A stretch of DNA of 64,000 bases from Sipunculus nudus. Its lineage: Eukaryota > Annelida > Sipuncula > Golfingiida > Sipunculidae. Shown here one piece after another: positions 48,161 through 58,925 of the stretch. The translations under genes were made by a program, and so were the position numbers. The notes below the pieces were generated by a model, which ran no database searches, was not told the origin of the DNA, and saw nothing but the letters and a program-made list of their open reading frames with translations. How positions within the stretch are numbered: the stretch's first letter is position 1; every line of letters starts with the position of its first letter. The stretch spans positions 71,688,300 through 71,752,299 of the forward strand of contig CM049314.1 of NCBI GenBank assembly GCA_026874595.1, given 5' to 3'.

Positions 48161-49449
48161 GTGACAATGTGGGAAATCGATGGCATAATGTATACACAAC
48201 AAAATTTTCATCACAAAGCCTAATTAAGTTACTTGCAACAATATGGCATTGCAAGATCGAGAATCGGAACGTTTGCATCAATCTGACCGATTGTCGATTT
48301 ACTTGATCATCTCCCCATCACTAGATAAACGCTATTAAAAGAACAAGGTAAAGTTGTATTTTAATCTAATTATGGCCATGTCATTTTTTATTATCCCCAA
48401 TTTATTAGATTAGTCAGGTCGGAAAAGCGGGTAGTGGGAAAGAAGTTATCATAGTGGTCATTAAATAATCGGTTAATTAAAAAAAATAAATAAAAGAATT
48501 TGCTCCAAAAGGCTTATCAGGCCTGGCTGTGTTAACATTTGATATAGCATCTAGAAATGACATGTAGCAAAAATAGTAAGGCATAAATCTCATGTTCGGT
48601 GGAAGGTGGAACTTTTAGAAGGGTGCCCTCCTCAGTCATTTCTTAAAATTACCACCCCCTCATATCTGAACTACCTTAAGGGAATTTGTTTTTAAGAAGT
48701 GACATCGTAGTAGACGACAAATATATTTGACGCCTGGTACGTCAAAAGTATTACTCCACACGTAATGTGGAATGTCCATATGCTGTTACTAAGAAAATGA
48801 AAGAAAACCGTTTTATCTGAATACAATATTATCAGTTGGTACTATAGGCGACATGGAGTAGCGGGGATGTTTTGTAACTGACGTCAATAAAAATAATACA
48901 AAAAGAACCATATTTTTCTCTCCAATTCTTTTATAAAAAAAATTGTCATGACATGGATATAAGTACATTATTTGTACAATGCTCATAGGGGAGAAATATA
49001 TGCGTGTGCGTAATCAAATACTATTATTTAGGGTATCTGTAATATTTTTAAGAATATAAAATTATATTCAAGCCATTTTATCAATTGCGGGGGTACCACT
49101 AGAAAAAGATTGGTAGGTTCTAACATCCACATTATTTTTACACCATAATTCAATATGATTTATTTTATTCTTCAAATGGAAGAGTAAAGTGTTTCCTTTA
49201 AATAAAAATGGATATTAAAGATAGACCAGGGTATCCCATTATCTTATTTATTAAACTAGTGACTTAAATGACTGAATACTAGCGTTATTCTCAGTTATTT
49301 GCGATCGTTTTTACGGAAAATTACATAAATGACGCAAGGACATGATCTAAATATCTTAATGTCTTTATAAATGATCTGCTTTATCAAGGTTTACAATGAT
49401 TTCAGTGTTTTCTACCTGATTAGAATGTAACGCAGCACATGTTATTTAT
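48161..49449. other. 3' flank of the ATP-grasp gene
   Basis: Overlapping AATAAA signals at 48485-48494 could end the transcript with a ~330-nt 3'UTR. The rest has no recognised feature up to the retroelement. Confidence 0.4.
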
Positions 49450-49648
49450 GTAACAGATAACTAGTTATGTGGTTTTAAAGAAGAGAAACAAGTACAGCCG
49501 CCTTGCCACTATTCAAACATAATTCCATTCAGTCTTACCTGCCCAATTGTCAACATGCATATGTCACGGCTCAGTGACCAGGATCCACATGTAACAGTAC
49601 ACGGTACATTACACGGCACACACATTTGGGCCTTGCACCTAGCAGCAG
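49450..49648 (+). repeat. Split direct repeat A1
   Basis: Starts GTAACAGATAACTAG and ends CACCTAGCAGCA. Matches A2 at 53452-53649 except for two transitions. It lies just upstream of the gag ATG and partly overlaps a longer open frame. Confidence 0.9.
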
Positions 49649-49679
49649 CACGTGTTTTATTTTTTTGCACATAGTTAAG

Positions 49680-50750
49680 ATGGGGACAAAGAAGGACCAA
49701 GAAGCAAAAGCAAATGACTTTTCAGAGGAAAAGAAGACAAGAAACTTCAGTGAACAGACTATTAAGAAACGTCTGTCAAATGGTTTTGATTCAATTGAAC
49801 TTTTAAAATTAATGTGTGAGAATAGAGGCGTCACTGAAGACTTAGGTCTCACGTTAGCCCAAAAATTGTTGTTATCGAAATACCTGGATGAGTGGGCTCA
49901 GGGTGATAACAGGAAAGCAGGTGACAAAACTCCACTGAAAGGTACGCCTAACAAACAGCAAGAAGTTAATCTCACAGACTTCCTACAATCATTGAATGTC
50001 GATGATGATGGTCCCCAGTGCACTGCTAAGACTAAGACTTATCCTGCCGGGCGAGGACAGGCTATCGGTGCTGCAGCAATGGCTGGAGGACATGGTCCAC
50101 TCACTGACGTACAAGTGTACCTTCGAGGTGAAGAAAATGATAATTTTAGTTGTCATGACATTATCGATAACATAAACCTCGTGCCCCCTGTAGTAGAGGA
50201 ACAAATTGTAGGAAGGGGCAACGGGTCACAGATCCTAGTTCGCAGTGCCGCTAGAAAACCCAGGCTTGAAAATGTTTCAGTAGAGGAATGGTGTTTAGCT
50301 AATACTATGATAATGGACAAATTGTTGCAAGAGGGCAAGCTGCATATGGACAATTTAACAGAATATGTGGCTTATACTATTAAAATTTGTGAACTTTTTC
50401 GAGTTTTTGAGCGCACATCGGTACTGCAGTATGATCGTGAATATCGCTACATGCAGGCCAGATATGGTTTCAGATGGGGTACCGATGCACCACACCTGTT
50501 TCATATCATCCTGAAACGACGACAGCCAAATTTTAGTGAAAGAAACGCACAGAGGCAGGTGAATAGATCACAAGAAATTTGTAGACTATTTAATGGCCCT
50601 CGTGGGTGTCACTTTGGTGATGCTTGTAAATTTAGACACTTGTGTAGCGAGCCAGGATGCGCGCGGCGTCACTCCAAGATGCACCACTCCGCCGAGTCTG
50701 TAAATCCAGAGAGATCATCTTCTACTGGTGTAAGTCAGAGTAGTTGCTGA
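49680..50750 (+). CDS. Gag-like protein of the Ngaro-like element, 356 aa
   Basis: Structural/nucleic-acid-binding ORF of the retroelement. The ATG at 49680 (MGTKKDQEAKAND) is chosen because the longer open frame starts at TTG inside repeat A1. The N-terminal half is charged and low in complexity. The middle has VEEWCLANTMIMDKLL, YVAYTIKICELF and VLQYDREYRYMQARYGFRWG, the helical Gag-like core of YR elements. The C-terminus has a CCCH zinc finger (ICRLFNGPRGCHFGDACKFRH: C-x8-C-x5-C-x3-H), shown here as its full 21-residue span less one and followed by a second C/H cluster. The frame is intact. Its UGA stop is followed by CUA and the same frame stays open into RT. Confidence 0.85.
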   Translation: MGTKKDQEAKANDFSEEKKTRNFSEQTIKKRLSNGFDSIELLKLMCENRGVTEDLGLTLAQKLLLSKYLDEWAQGDNRKAGDKTPLKGTPNKQQEVNLTDFLQSLNVDDDGPQCTAKTKTYPAGRGQAIGAAAMAGGHGPLTDVQVYLRGEENDNFSCHDIIDNINLVPPVVEEQIVGRGNGSQILVRSAARKPRLENVSVEEWCLANTMIMDKLLQEGKLHMDNLTEYVAYTIKICELFRVFERTSVLQYDREYRYMQARYGFRWGTDAPHLFHIILKRRQPNFSERNAQRQVNRSQEICRLFNGPRGCHFGDACKFRHLCSEPGCARRHSKMHHSAESVNPERSSSTGVSQSSC

Positions 50751-51745
50751 CTAAATACTTCTTTAGATCGGTTCTGTGTTCGGTCAAATCTGTGTGTGGA
50801 AAATTGGGACTTAGAACTAGAAAATGACCCCGATAGAGAGTTTATAATATACGGTGTACGGAATGGATTTCAAATAGTACAAGAAAATCTTGCTGCCCTT
50901 AAAAAGGTAAGCTTGTCAAATCATAAATCAGCTCTAGACCCAGCAGCCAAGTCAATCATTGAAAACTCTATCAAAGAAGAGGTTAGCAAGGGAAATTATG
51001 TGTTTTGCAATGATAAACCATGTATAGTCTCACCAATAGGAGCAGTGTCTAAGGCTGACGGAGGATACAGATTGATACACGACTGTAGTTTGCCAGACAA
51101 CGCTGGGGTGAACGCCTATGCATGCGACTTTCATAAGTATTCCTATGAAGCCGTAGATGACGCCATTCACCTTATGAAACCGGGTGATTATATGGCTAAA
51201 GTCGACATCAAGGCAGCATATAGGCATGTCCCCATACATCCTCATTCACAAGGGAAACAGGCTTACAATGGACTTTTAACAATGGTGAAACAAAATATTT
51301 TTTTGACACAAAATTACCTTTCGGAGCCCGAGCCTCTCCCACAATATTCCATAGAATATCACAAAGTATAAAGCGCATGATGGAAAAGAGGGGTTTTTCC
51401 GTGGTGGCATATAAAGATTATTTTCTGTGTACTGGAAAATCTCTTGAAGAATGTCACAATGCGTGGCGGACTCTTAATAGACTTCTAGAGGACCTTGGCT
51501 TTGAAGTTAATGTTAAGAAAAATATTCCACCAACCACGTGTCTCACCTTCTTAGGTATAGAAATCGACACAATACGGAGACAAACGGCTTACCCGAAGAT
51601 AAATTACATGCCATCCAGAGTGTTTTGCAGGACATTATCAGTAAGAAACGCATCACAAAACGCATGCGCCAGAGTTTGTGCGGAAAACTCAACTTCGCTG
51701 CCCAAGTCGTCCGTGGAGGTAGGGTATTTCTACGGAGACTACTAG
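50751..51745 (+). pseudogene. Reverse transcriptase of the Ngaro-like element
   Basis: Directly continues the gag reading frame after UGA at 50748-50750, with no other stop until 51369. Motifs: VSPIGAVSKADGGYRLIHD, SYEAVDDAIHL and YMAKVDIKAAYRHVPIHP (first catalytic Asp). A frame change at the T-run near 51293-51303 moves the rest to a frame with LPFGARASPTIFHRIS. The catalytic box at 51410-51421 reads YKDY instead of YxDD, so the second Asp is lost. FLGIEID follows at about 51551. A further frameshift at about 51571-51583 leads into the RNase H frame. No initiating ATG is available near the start. Confidence 0.85.
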
Positions 51746-52380
51746 ACTGCTTAAACAAGCTTTATAAACCTCACCACAAAGTCAAGGTAAGTGGGGAAAT
51801 GCGGGAAGACATTAAATGGTGGCATGATTTCATGCAGGGTTTTAATGGCGTCTCAGCCTTTGTTGACAACAGAACTATCACCGACATCGCTAGCGATTCG
51901 TGCACTGTTGGAGCTGGAGCATTTTGCAATGGGGATTTTCTTTATATTAACTGGCAAGAGGATTATCCCACCATAGCTAATTTGCACATAAATTACAAAG
52001 AAGCGGCAATTGCTGCCCTGTCAATTTTGCGCTGGGGACATTTATACACAGGAAACACATTGTTTGTCCATACTGATAATACATGTACACTGGCAATAAT
52101 AAACAAATGTACCTGTCGGAACGGTGAGGTTATGAAACTTCTCCGTGCTATGTTTTGGCACTCCGCAAAATATAACTTTGTGGTCAAAGCTAAGTACATA
52201 TCAGGTGTCCATAACATCATGGCAGATACAATTTCGAGGTTACACGAGAAAGGCAAGTTATTACATACAGAGAACCTCATTAATGAATGGTATGTTAAAT
52301 GTAACGCAGGGCAGAAAGAATTTGATGGTGTATCCTTTTGTAATTATATGTCATTGAGCGCCCTTTACACTATTTTTGAC
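51584..52380 (+). CDS. RNase H domain of the Ngaro-like element
   Basis: An open frame with the connection region (KRMRQSLCGKLNFAAQVV, VFLRRLLD) and an RNase H domain. Acidic residues in order: Asp in IASDSCTVGAGAF, Glu in NYKEAAIAALSIL, Asp in LFVHTDNTCTLAIINK, and a final Asp in HNIMADTISRLH. All four appear intact. It is separated from RT by a frameshift and from the recombinase by a frame change near 52380. Confidence 0.8.
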
Positions 52381-52382
52381 CA

Positions 52383-53316
52383 GGTAATCCTGTGGAGGAA
52401 GCAGAGGCTTTCCTTGATCAGCAGGTAGACAAATACAAGAAGGCAGCATATGCAGAGGCGACTAGAACCACATATCGCTGCCAAGTTCAAGCTTACCTAA
52501 AGTTCTGTCAGGACTACCAGTATGCACCAGTTCCTGTATCACCTGTTAACTTAGAGAGATATATAGCATATTCACCTGCAAGCTAGATATCTAAATCCCT
52601 TAACTCTGACACAGCAAACACAACATTCAGTGAAATGTCTTCTTAATGGTGTAAAACGTGTAAAAGGGGCACCGGTTAATCGTAAGTTACCAATAACAAC
52701 AGCCACCCTTTCACAAATAGCGGGTTTGCTTCCTTTAAATTCTTCCTTTCATGCCACATTTTGGGCAGCATGTCTTGTGGCCTTTTTTGGCATGCTGAGG
52801 AAAAGCAGTCTGTTTCCTAAAACAAAGCACCACAAGGCGATCGTTACCCTTGGTGATTGCAAGCTTCAAGATTGGGGTTTCATTATATATTTTACATACT
52901 CAAAAACCATACAATATAAAGAACGTAGAACATACGTTGTGCTACCATGGAACACCGATTGCGCTACGTTTTGTCCCGGCCGAGCCCTAATTCGAGCTGT
53001 CAAACTTGCTCGCACAAACCAAGCGGATGACTCAATCTTTGCTTATAGGAATGGTAAGTTGAAATCTCAACTAACTTACAGTACTTTCACCACAACTCTG
53101 CAATCTGTGCTAAAACAATTGGGTTTGTCCAGCGAACAGTACTCAGGTCATTCATTACGTCGAGGTGGCGCCACTCTCGGACTTTGTTCGCAGGTCCCGC
53201 CAGAGATTATAAAGACACAAGGAGACTGGCGTTCCCTTGCTTACCTTGATTACATTGATATCACGACTTGTGATGATAGCGCAAAGTTCATAAAGCTCAT
53301 GTATGCAAACTCCTAA
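52383..53316 (+). CDS. Tyrosine recombinase of the Ngaro-like element
   Basis: Site-specific recombinase that would integrate the circular cDNA. The N-terminal SAM-like part (EEAEAFLDQQVDKYKKAAYA, TRTTYRCQVQAYLKFC) runs to a stop at 52584. The catalytic part is in another frame from about 52568 (ARYLNPLT, VKCLLNGVKRVKG) to TAA at 53314-53316. Catalytic residues visible: Arg in FFGMLRKSSLF, H-x2-R in GHSLRRGGATLG, Trp in GDWRS and nucleophile Tyr in YLDYI. The linker between the halves seems to have lost some 25 residues plus the frame. The catalytic domain itself is intact. Confidence 0.8.
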
Positions 53317-53364
53317 ATAATCATGATCGGAAAAAAAAAGTCATTTGTGTGGTTTGGGGTTTTG

Positions 53365-53451
53365 GACGGTTCGATGCGTGTACACATTTATATGATTTAT
53401 TGAATAATAAATCAAGGGTCCAAACCACACTTGTCTTTGTATGTTCTTTAA
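53365..53451 (+). repeat. Split direct repeat B1
   Basis: An 87-bp repeat beginning GACGGTTCG and ending TATGTTCTTTAA, with one difference from B2. It contains the small inverted repeat ATTTATT-GAAT-AATAAAT and an AATAAA. It directly abuts A2. Confidence 0.9.
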
Positions 53452-53649
53452 GTAACAGATAACTAGTTATGTGGTTTTAAAGAAGAGAAACAAGTACAGC
53501 CGCCTTGCCACTATTCAAACATAATTCCATTCAGTCTCACCTGCCCAATTGTCAACATGCATATGTCACGGCTCAGTGACCAGGATCCACATGTAACAGT
53601 ACACAGTACATTACACGGCACACACATTTGGGCCTTGCACCTAGCAGCA
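53452..53649 (+). repeat. Split direct repeat A2
   Basis: Second copy of A1, immediately 3' of B1; two differences in about 198 bp. The frame across it only translates the repeat. Confidence 0.9.
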
Positions 53650-53866
53650 CCCGCCCGTCCCTCCCATAGAGCGTATTTTGTGTTTACCTATTCAGCATAT
53701 ATTTATTTATATGTACGCGAAGCATTGTTTTGGCACACATTATATTATTTGTTTGTAAGATTCACATAGTTTGTCTGATATTTGACATGCGGATCAGATC
53801 GCTACGAGCGAATGTTGCACGTTTGTGCTTTGTTACTGTAGTTTTCTTTATATTAACCGATGTATT

Positions 53867-53953
53867 GACGGTTCGTTGCGTGTACACATTTATATGATTT
53901 ATTGAATAATAAATCAAGGGTCCAAACCACACTTGTCTTTGTATGTTCTTTAA
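53867..53953 (+). repeat. Split direct repeat B2, 3' end of the element
   Basis: Second copy of B1. Similarity ends at TTCTTTAA, which defines the element's 3' boundary. Confidence 0.9.
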
Positions 53954-54029
53954 ATCCATGCATAAAATAAATTCACCCCGACATTGATACATTGATTTAG
54001 GGTACGGTTGTCTACGTGAATATTATTTT

Positions 54030-55340
54030 CATACAAAGCATAACTATGACAGCATAGTTAGAATATTTGAATTTTATAAGCCCGCACAAGGCTCAAGGGC
54101 CCGCTCTCGGCTCAAAACGCACGATCAAAATTCCCTACGATAAACCCTGGTTTGGACAAGACCAGCGAATTGAGCCCGCTCTCTACTTAAGCAATTTATT
54201 AGCTAAAATACCCGCGCTCTGGATATACACTAAAATATTGTGAAAGACAAGGCACGCCTCGACTAATTTGTAGCTTGAATAGGCGCAGTTTAATCGTGTA
54301 CACAGTGCAAAATCAGTGACCGCGAGCGGATGCGGTCCAGTGCACACAAGTTACGGGTGACTGGACACGGGATATAGCATACGCAAAGAGGCTCGAAGGC
54401 AAAGAGCATATAACATGTGATTACTTGTAAAGGAAATATAGATAGAAAATAGTGGAGAAGTAATTTTATTGCCCGACGGGAATAACATTAACTATAAGCA
54501 CGGACCAACCGTGAGGCCAAAATAACTGCCCGGACGGGTCTAATAAAAATACCGATGAAGCTAATCATATTGCCCGCAGTTAATTAAATTAGGCAAAGTT
54601 GGCGAGAGGGGCGCTAAAAAGATGGCGGAGGCCTAAACTGGACTGCAAATAGCCCAGGCATGGAAAGAAGTGATGCCGGGTCTGGCCCAAATTACATGGC
54701 GACTCAAACAGGCGGCGAGGCACAGGCCTTAGGCCTTCGATTTGATAACCGGCCTTGTCACAGGCAGCATATGGAAGTCTCGAGGGGGACGTGAGATTGA
54801 GAATATGGCCAGCTGAAGCGCAGACGGGGGCCGGCTCTATTGGAACCAGATAAAATCCCAGCGGTCCAGGGCGGAGGCGCGCCTAGGCACTGGAGGGATG
54901 AATGAAATCGCCCAGGGCCGGACAGGGCAAGCGAATAGGGTAATCTTGCCCGAGTGGATTAAGCGACCAGACACGCTCGAGTTTACCCCGGCCATCCCGA
55001 TCTCCAAACCAATCACCACGACCGGCGAGGCTAGCTTTGAGCTTTTCGATGAATCACCTGCAAGGGAGAGTCCAGACAACAGCACAGTGTGAACCCCCGG
55101 GAAACTCAGGGCCAGAAGACACATGTACGGTCAGGGTCTCCATACATAGATGTTGGATCGCCCGAACGGCCGGAGATCCTTATGGCTCAGAACGCCAATT
55201 GTCACTAAGCTCGCCTGTAAAAACTGAAAGCGATTCGGGGAACCACCCGGAAACGCTGGCAACAGACAACAATGGCAGGGAGGAGACCAGAGGTCTCCTA
55301 CACGGATTCTTGTCGGATATACAGATTTTATTATTCCAAG
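54030..55340. other. GC-rich block of unknown nature
   Basis: Clearly richer in G+C than the surrounding AT-rich DNA, with many CCGG/GGCC words and a perfect AGGAGACC-AGA-GGTCTCCT hairpin at about 55280. Long frames on both strands (54898-55092, 54837-55124, 55037-55345) follow from the composition and show no family motif. It ends exactly where the ATP-grasp duplicate begins, so it may be an unrecognised transposon or LTR. Confidence 0.4.
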
Positions 55341-55583
55341 GGTGAATGTGACCTGTTGTTTTCACTGATGGTGAGGCTGCACCCTGAAGACTCGACCGAT
55401 TTATGTAGTAGTTTCAAGTTATAGAACCTACGGGTATCCGATTGGCTCACAGTAAAGAGTTGATCTTTGAGCTACCAAGAGCCTTACTTACTTTACCTAA
55501 AATTTAAATGAATTTCAATTCAAGAAACATCTCTTTTCGAAAAGACTGACCCAGCCCCTGATCAGTCACTGCTTATGCCCTCC
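55341..55583 (+). pseudogene. Dead duplicate of ATP-grasp exon 3 start
   Basis: Aligns with 47423-47665 (exon 3 of the ATP-grasp gene) over about 240 bp at roughly 75-80% by eye. Shared stretches: CCTGAAGACT/TTCTGAAGACC, GACCGATTT, AGTAAA-AGTTGATC, AATTTCAATTC-AGAAACAT and CCAGC-CCTGATC. Stops appear within 30 codons and there are indels. Similarity starts at the exon's 5' edge and fades in the middle of the exon. Confidence 0.8.
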
Positions 55584-56270
55584 CCCCCAAAAATTCTGCT
55601 TGGTCTGTGTAATCTGTAAGGTTCCTTATAAGGAGGCGTAATCGATATTTGTTCGAAGGTACATAAAACTTAGGGTAGGTAGATATATACAATGACCCGA
55701 TTATATATTTTAAGCGGTAAAATAGTCTTGCACGTCCCCCTATTAAGAAAAAATGTGGAAAATATGATTATTTTATGAGTTTTACAACCAAGAGTCACAG
55801 TTTCAAGGAGACCAAAATACCTGATATCCCCGGTAGATAACGGAAAATTGTTACTGTGAACTAATGTTAGGCTTCCGGTTTGAAATCAGCGGGATTCGCT
55901 TAGATGCAAAATATGATCCTTCTACTTCTAAAGGTTTCGAGTATGACAAAGGACCGTTTTTCCATCTGAGATACTTTTCAGTTAGCTGTCTGGCAAAATA
56001 ATGTTTATGGCAAAGGTAAAAACTGTTTGAAGTGACTTGCAACTGTGATCGAGAAAACCTATAAAAGTTTACCTGATGCAATGAACTAGACATCTGTATC
56101 CTAAAGGGTAATTGAGGTATCAATATTCCAGCCAAACCCTGCTTATTTTCGTTTGAGGTTTAACTAGATTTACCATTGTTTAACTAGAAGCTTTCACATG
56201 ATAACTAATGCATGTATTATATTTAATTTATATAAACGTGTATAACAATAATACAATAATTTTCATACTC
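55584..56270. other. Non-coding DNA
   Basis: No feature recognised. The minus-strand frame 56135-55851 is unsupported. Confidence 0.35.
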
Positions 56271-56274
56271 TGAA

Positions 56275-56555
56275 ACAGGATCAAGCACTTGACGTTAATA
56301 TTAATATGAAAACAGTCTTGCATACCCTCAAAAGAGGGCACACGGTTCTTTTCTTGTTCTGGATATTGTAGGGATTTGGATCCATAAGGATTTAGAGGTT
56401 ACTGAGGCAAATATGCCAACAAAATCTGGATGCCTCTGCCCTTCTCATATACTGAAACATTCCGCCCGAGACATTTGCTTCTGGCGAATACGTTTTAGTT
56501 GCATTTTAGGTGCTCGTCCATTAAGGTTTTGTTTCATGGCCCCGGTTACTAATAA
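56275..56555 (-). pseudogene. Decayed PAN-like lectin exon
   Basis: The minus strand reads VTGAMKQNLNG then LKRIRQKQMSRAECFSI followed by a stop. It aligns with VVGAIAEQIPN and LKRVHKKHISRTECLGK of the exon at 62.1-62.3 kb; the rest is in other frames. It lies downstream (minus strand) of the intact gene and is a separate dead copy. Confidence 0.7.
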
Positions 56556-57145
56556 CGTGAAAAAGGGAAATAAAAACTACTTGAAAATAACTTACTTATG
56601 AATTTTCTATATAGAATTTATATTGTTAACCTTATCATCAGAAAATAATTGAAAATAACTGGAAAGAATTTCTCCATCTATAGCCAGAAGAACAGTAGTA
56701 TTTAGCCGTTACTGTTGAAGAACCTATCTGGATGCCCTCATTGTAAAATTAAGATACAGTTATTTATTCAGTTGAAGTCATTTTAATTTATTCATAGGAA
56801 TATTGGTTAATAATAAAAAACATACGCCTTTTCACGGTACTTACAATTAGACATTTGGAACACCAATGCTTTTTATTTGTTCGTTATAAAAAATCTTAAT
56901 CAAACTTACAAATAAGCAGAGACAACCAAAATGCGAAATATGTAATCCTGCTATTCATGCCGACCCGCTACGTGTATCTTGAATACCTTAAACGGTTTGG
57001 ATTCACCAGCTGGTCCTTCAGTAGCCGCAGGCGTTGTGCAAGATGATTTGCTGACATTAAAGTGCAAATTAAAGTTAAAATGAGCGGAAAGTTATGATTG
57101 AATGAAAGACTGTGATCGGATAAATACCCAGTTCTCCCGGAAATA

Positions 57146-57149
<4 letters not shown>

Positions 57150-57203
<54 letters not shown>
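57150..57203. repeat. (AT)n microsatellite
   Basis: An uninterrupted AT run. Confidence 0.95.
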
Positions 57204-57206
<3 letters not shown>

Positions 57207-57654
57207 CTTTTAAACTTACGGAATAGGTAACTTTTGTGATTAAAGTTTCTAATGACGGTTTATTGTCTTATAATCTGACTTGGCACATAATACCTCAATT
57301 ACAGCAGCCTGTTAGAAAGTTCCTTGTAAGGTACTTCAGGCTTTCATCTCTTTGTAAGTCAATCAAACAACCTGACATGTTACTGGCAAACATATAGGAG
57401 GGGTTTGATGCGGTGCATGCTTCGATGACAGGATTACAATAGCAATCTGTGATTGTGTTCAGATCTTGATATCTGTTTTCTTCTAGCAAAATCCAGCTTT
57501 TTTAATTACCTGTGGCTATTACTGAGATCAGAGGCCAGGTTTGAAAGAAAAAACCCAGCTGTATTGCAGGTAAGGCACCGATCGTCTTTGGGGATAGACT
57601 ATGGAGGCTACAACCTTATAAGTTGTGTAAAGTTAAAAAATAAATATCCGGTAG

Positions 57655-57835
57655 TTAATTCAGTGTCAACCTCATGTGAACAGTATCTTTGTCTTTTCTG
57701 CGTCCAGTGTCGGCCTTATGTAAACAGAAGCTTCGCTTGTTCTGCGTCCAGTGTCAACCTGATGTATTTGCATCCCAATATGGACAGTAATGACTTGTCT
57801 GTGTTATGTGCAGTGTCGGCCTGAAGGAAACAGCA
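57655..57835. repeat. ~45-bp imperfect tandem repeat
   Basis: CAGTGTCGGCCT/CAGTGTCAACCT followed by ATG-AAACAG and TTGTCTTTTCTGCGTC-like sequence recurs about four times (57661, 57707, 57751, 57811). The frame at 57453-57824 crosses it and has no family features. Confidence 0.65.
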
Positions 57836-58082
57836 GTTGCTGCTCTGTGATTCGCCCGGTGTCTCTAAGAGTAACTCCAGCCTCAGAGTCATCATATGTA
57901 AGTACCTGAGTCAATGGTGAACGGTTACCACACAGAGATTATTTCGCTGATAAACTTGTTCAATACATCTCGTTGTGTACATTATAAGATACGTTCATGT
58001 TTGAGATGAAAGTAAACATAACATTATGGGTTAAGTATTATTCAATATCCATAATTTATAACCCATTTATAACCCCTATACC

Positions 58083-58725
58083 GAGGCTCTTTTGGTTTAA
58101 GTAATTGATGGTACGATATACTAATTTTTATAATATATACATATGATTGATGTTTTACATACCAACCATATTATGTCAAGAAATATGTAATAAAAAACCA
58201 TCACATTCATAGAAGCGAATATAAATAAAAAATGTAAAGAATACTTTTTTTCCACTTTTTATTGATCAATAAAGCTGCAAAGGCAAGAGTGTTTCTTTTA
58301 CATATACTAAAATTCAAAGCTCATACAAAATACATTTCTTACATTTTGTACACAGTCACATCAAATAAAATGTGTACAATTTATACAAAGCACAAGGTTT
58401 ATTATCTAAGTTAAGAATTTACTTTCAAGTAACTCTACAATAAATAGGTATCAAATACATATAAAATTTTACAAATATATAGGTTTATTATAAGCCAATA
58501 ATAGACTCTCTCTGTACGAGACTACATGGGGTTTATATAATTGATGTTACTCAATACTAATGTTTATATGTATGAGCTTGATGTCTTACAGACTACCCTT
58601 TTTTCTAGGCTTATAATTAGAGAACCTTACATGCATAGAAGGCAATATCAACTATAAACTAAAGAATACGATATTTTCCACATTTTATTGACCACTGAGG
58701 CCACAAAGGCAAGAAGTTTTATTTT
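58083..58725. repeat. Direct repeat pair in the lectin gene 3 3' region
   Basis: 58083-58300 and 58510-58725 share TAATTGATG, ACTAAT-TTTATA, CATAGAAG, TAAAGAATAC and a TTTTATTGA-CA-T-A-GC-GCAAAGGCAAGA end. The rc AATAAA in each copy could serve as a polyadenylation signal for the minus-strand gene. Confidence 0.65.
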
Positions 58726-58749
58726 CTAAGTTAAGCAACACAAGTGTGA

Positions 58750-58925
58750 CATTACCAACACCACAAGGCATTACAATACAGACTTAGTTCTCAGGCTCGT
58801 TAACCGTTAACACCAACTAAATTGTTGTCATTATTTGATAACTTAAAATACCAATTACTGTTGACTGGTCATTGCTCTACATACCATATCCATTTTATAG
58901 CACATTAAACTGAAGGCACACATAT
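58750..58925 (-). repeat. Duplicated lectin 3'-flank block, copy d
   Basis: Counterpart of 18870-19055 and 28945-29110, here downstream of an intact CTLD gene. This is what identifies the other two as lectin 3' ends. Confidence 0.7.

Larger units (their letters stand above)
49450..53953 (+). mobile_element. Ngaro-like YR retrotransposon with complete split direct repeats
   Basis: About 4.5 kb with the order A1 (49450-49648), gag, RT, RNase H, tyrosine recombinase, B1 (53365-53451), A2 (53452-53649), unique 217 bp, B2 (53867-53953). A1-ORFs-B1-A2-B2 is the hallmark of Ngaro elements, which integrate by tyrosine recombinase through a circular intermediate without target-site duplication. A1/A2 differ at two positions in about 198 bp and B1/B2 at one in 87, so insertion was recent. 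The pol region nevertheless has several frameshifts and an altered RT active site, so this copy is probably non-autonomous or contains sequencing indels. Confidence 0.9.

Noticed and set aside
49626-49679. Upstream extension of the gag frame
   Set aside because: It starts at a non-ATG codon inside repeat A1; the ATG at 49680 is the better start.
54837-55345. Overlapping open frames of 64-102 codons on both strands
   Set aside because: They sit in a GC-rich block where stops are rare by composition. No motif, and both strands are open at once.
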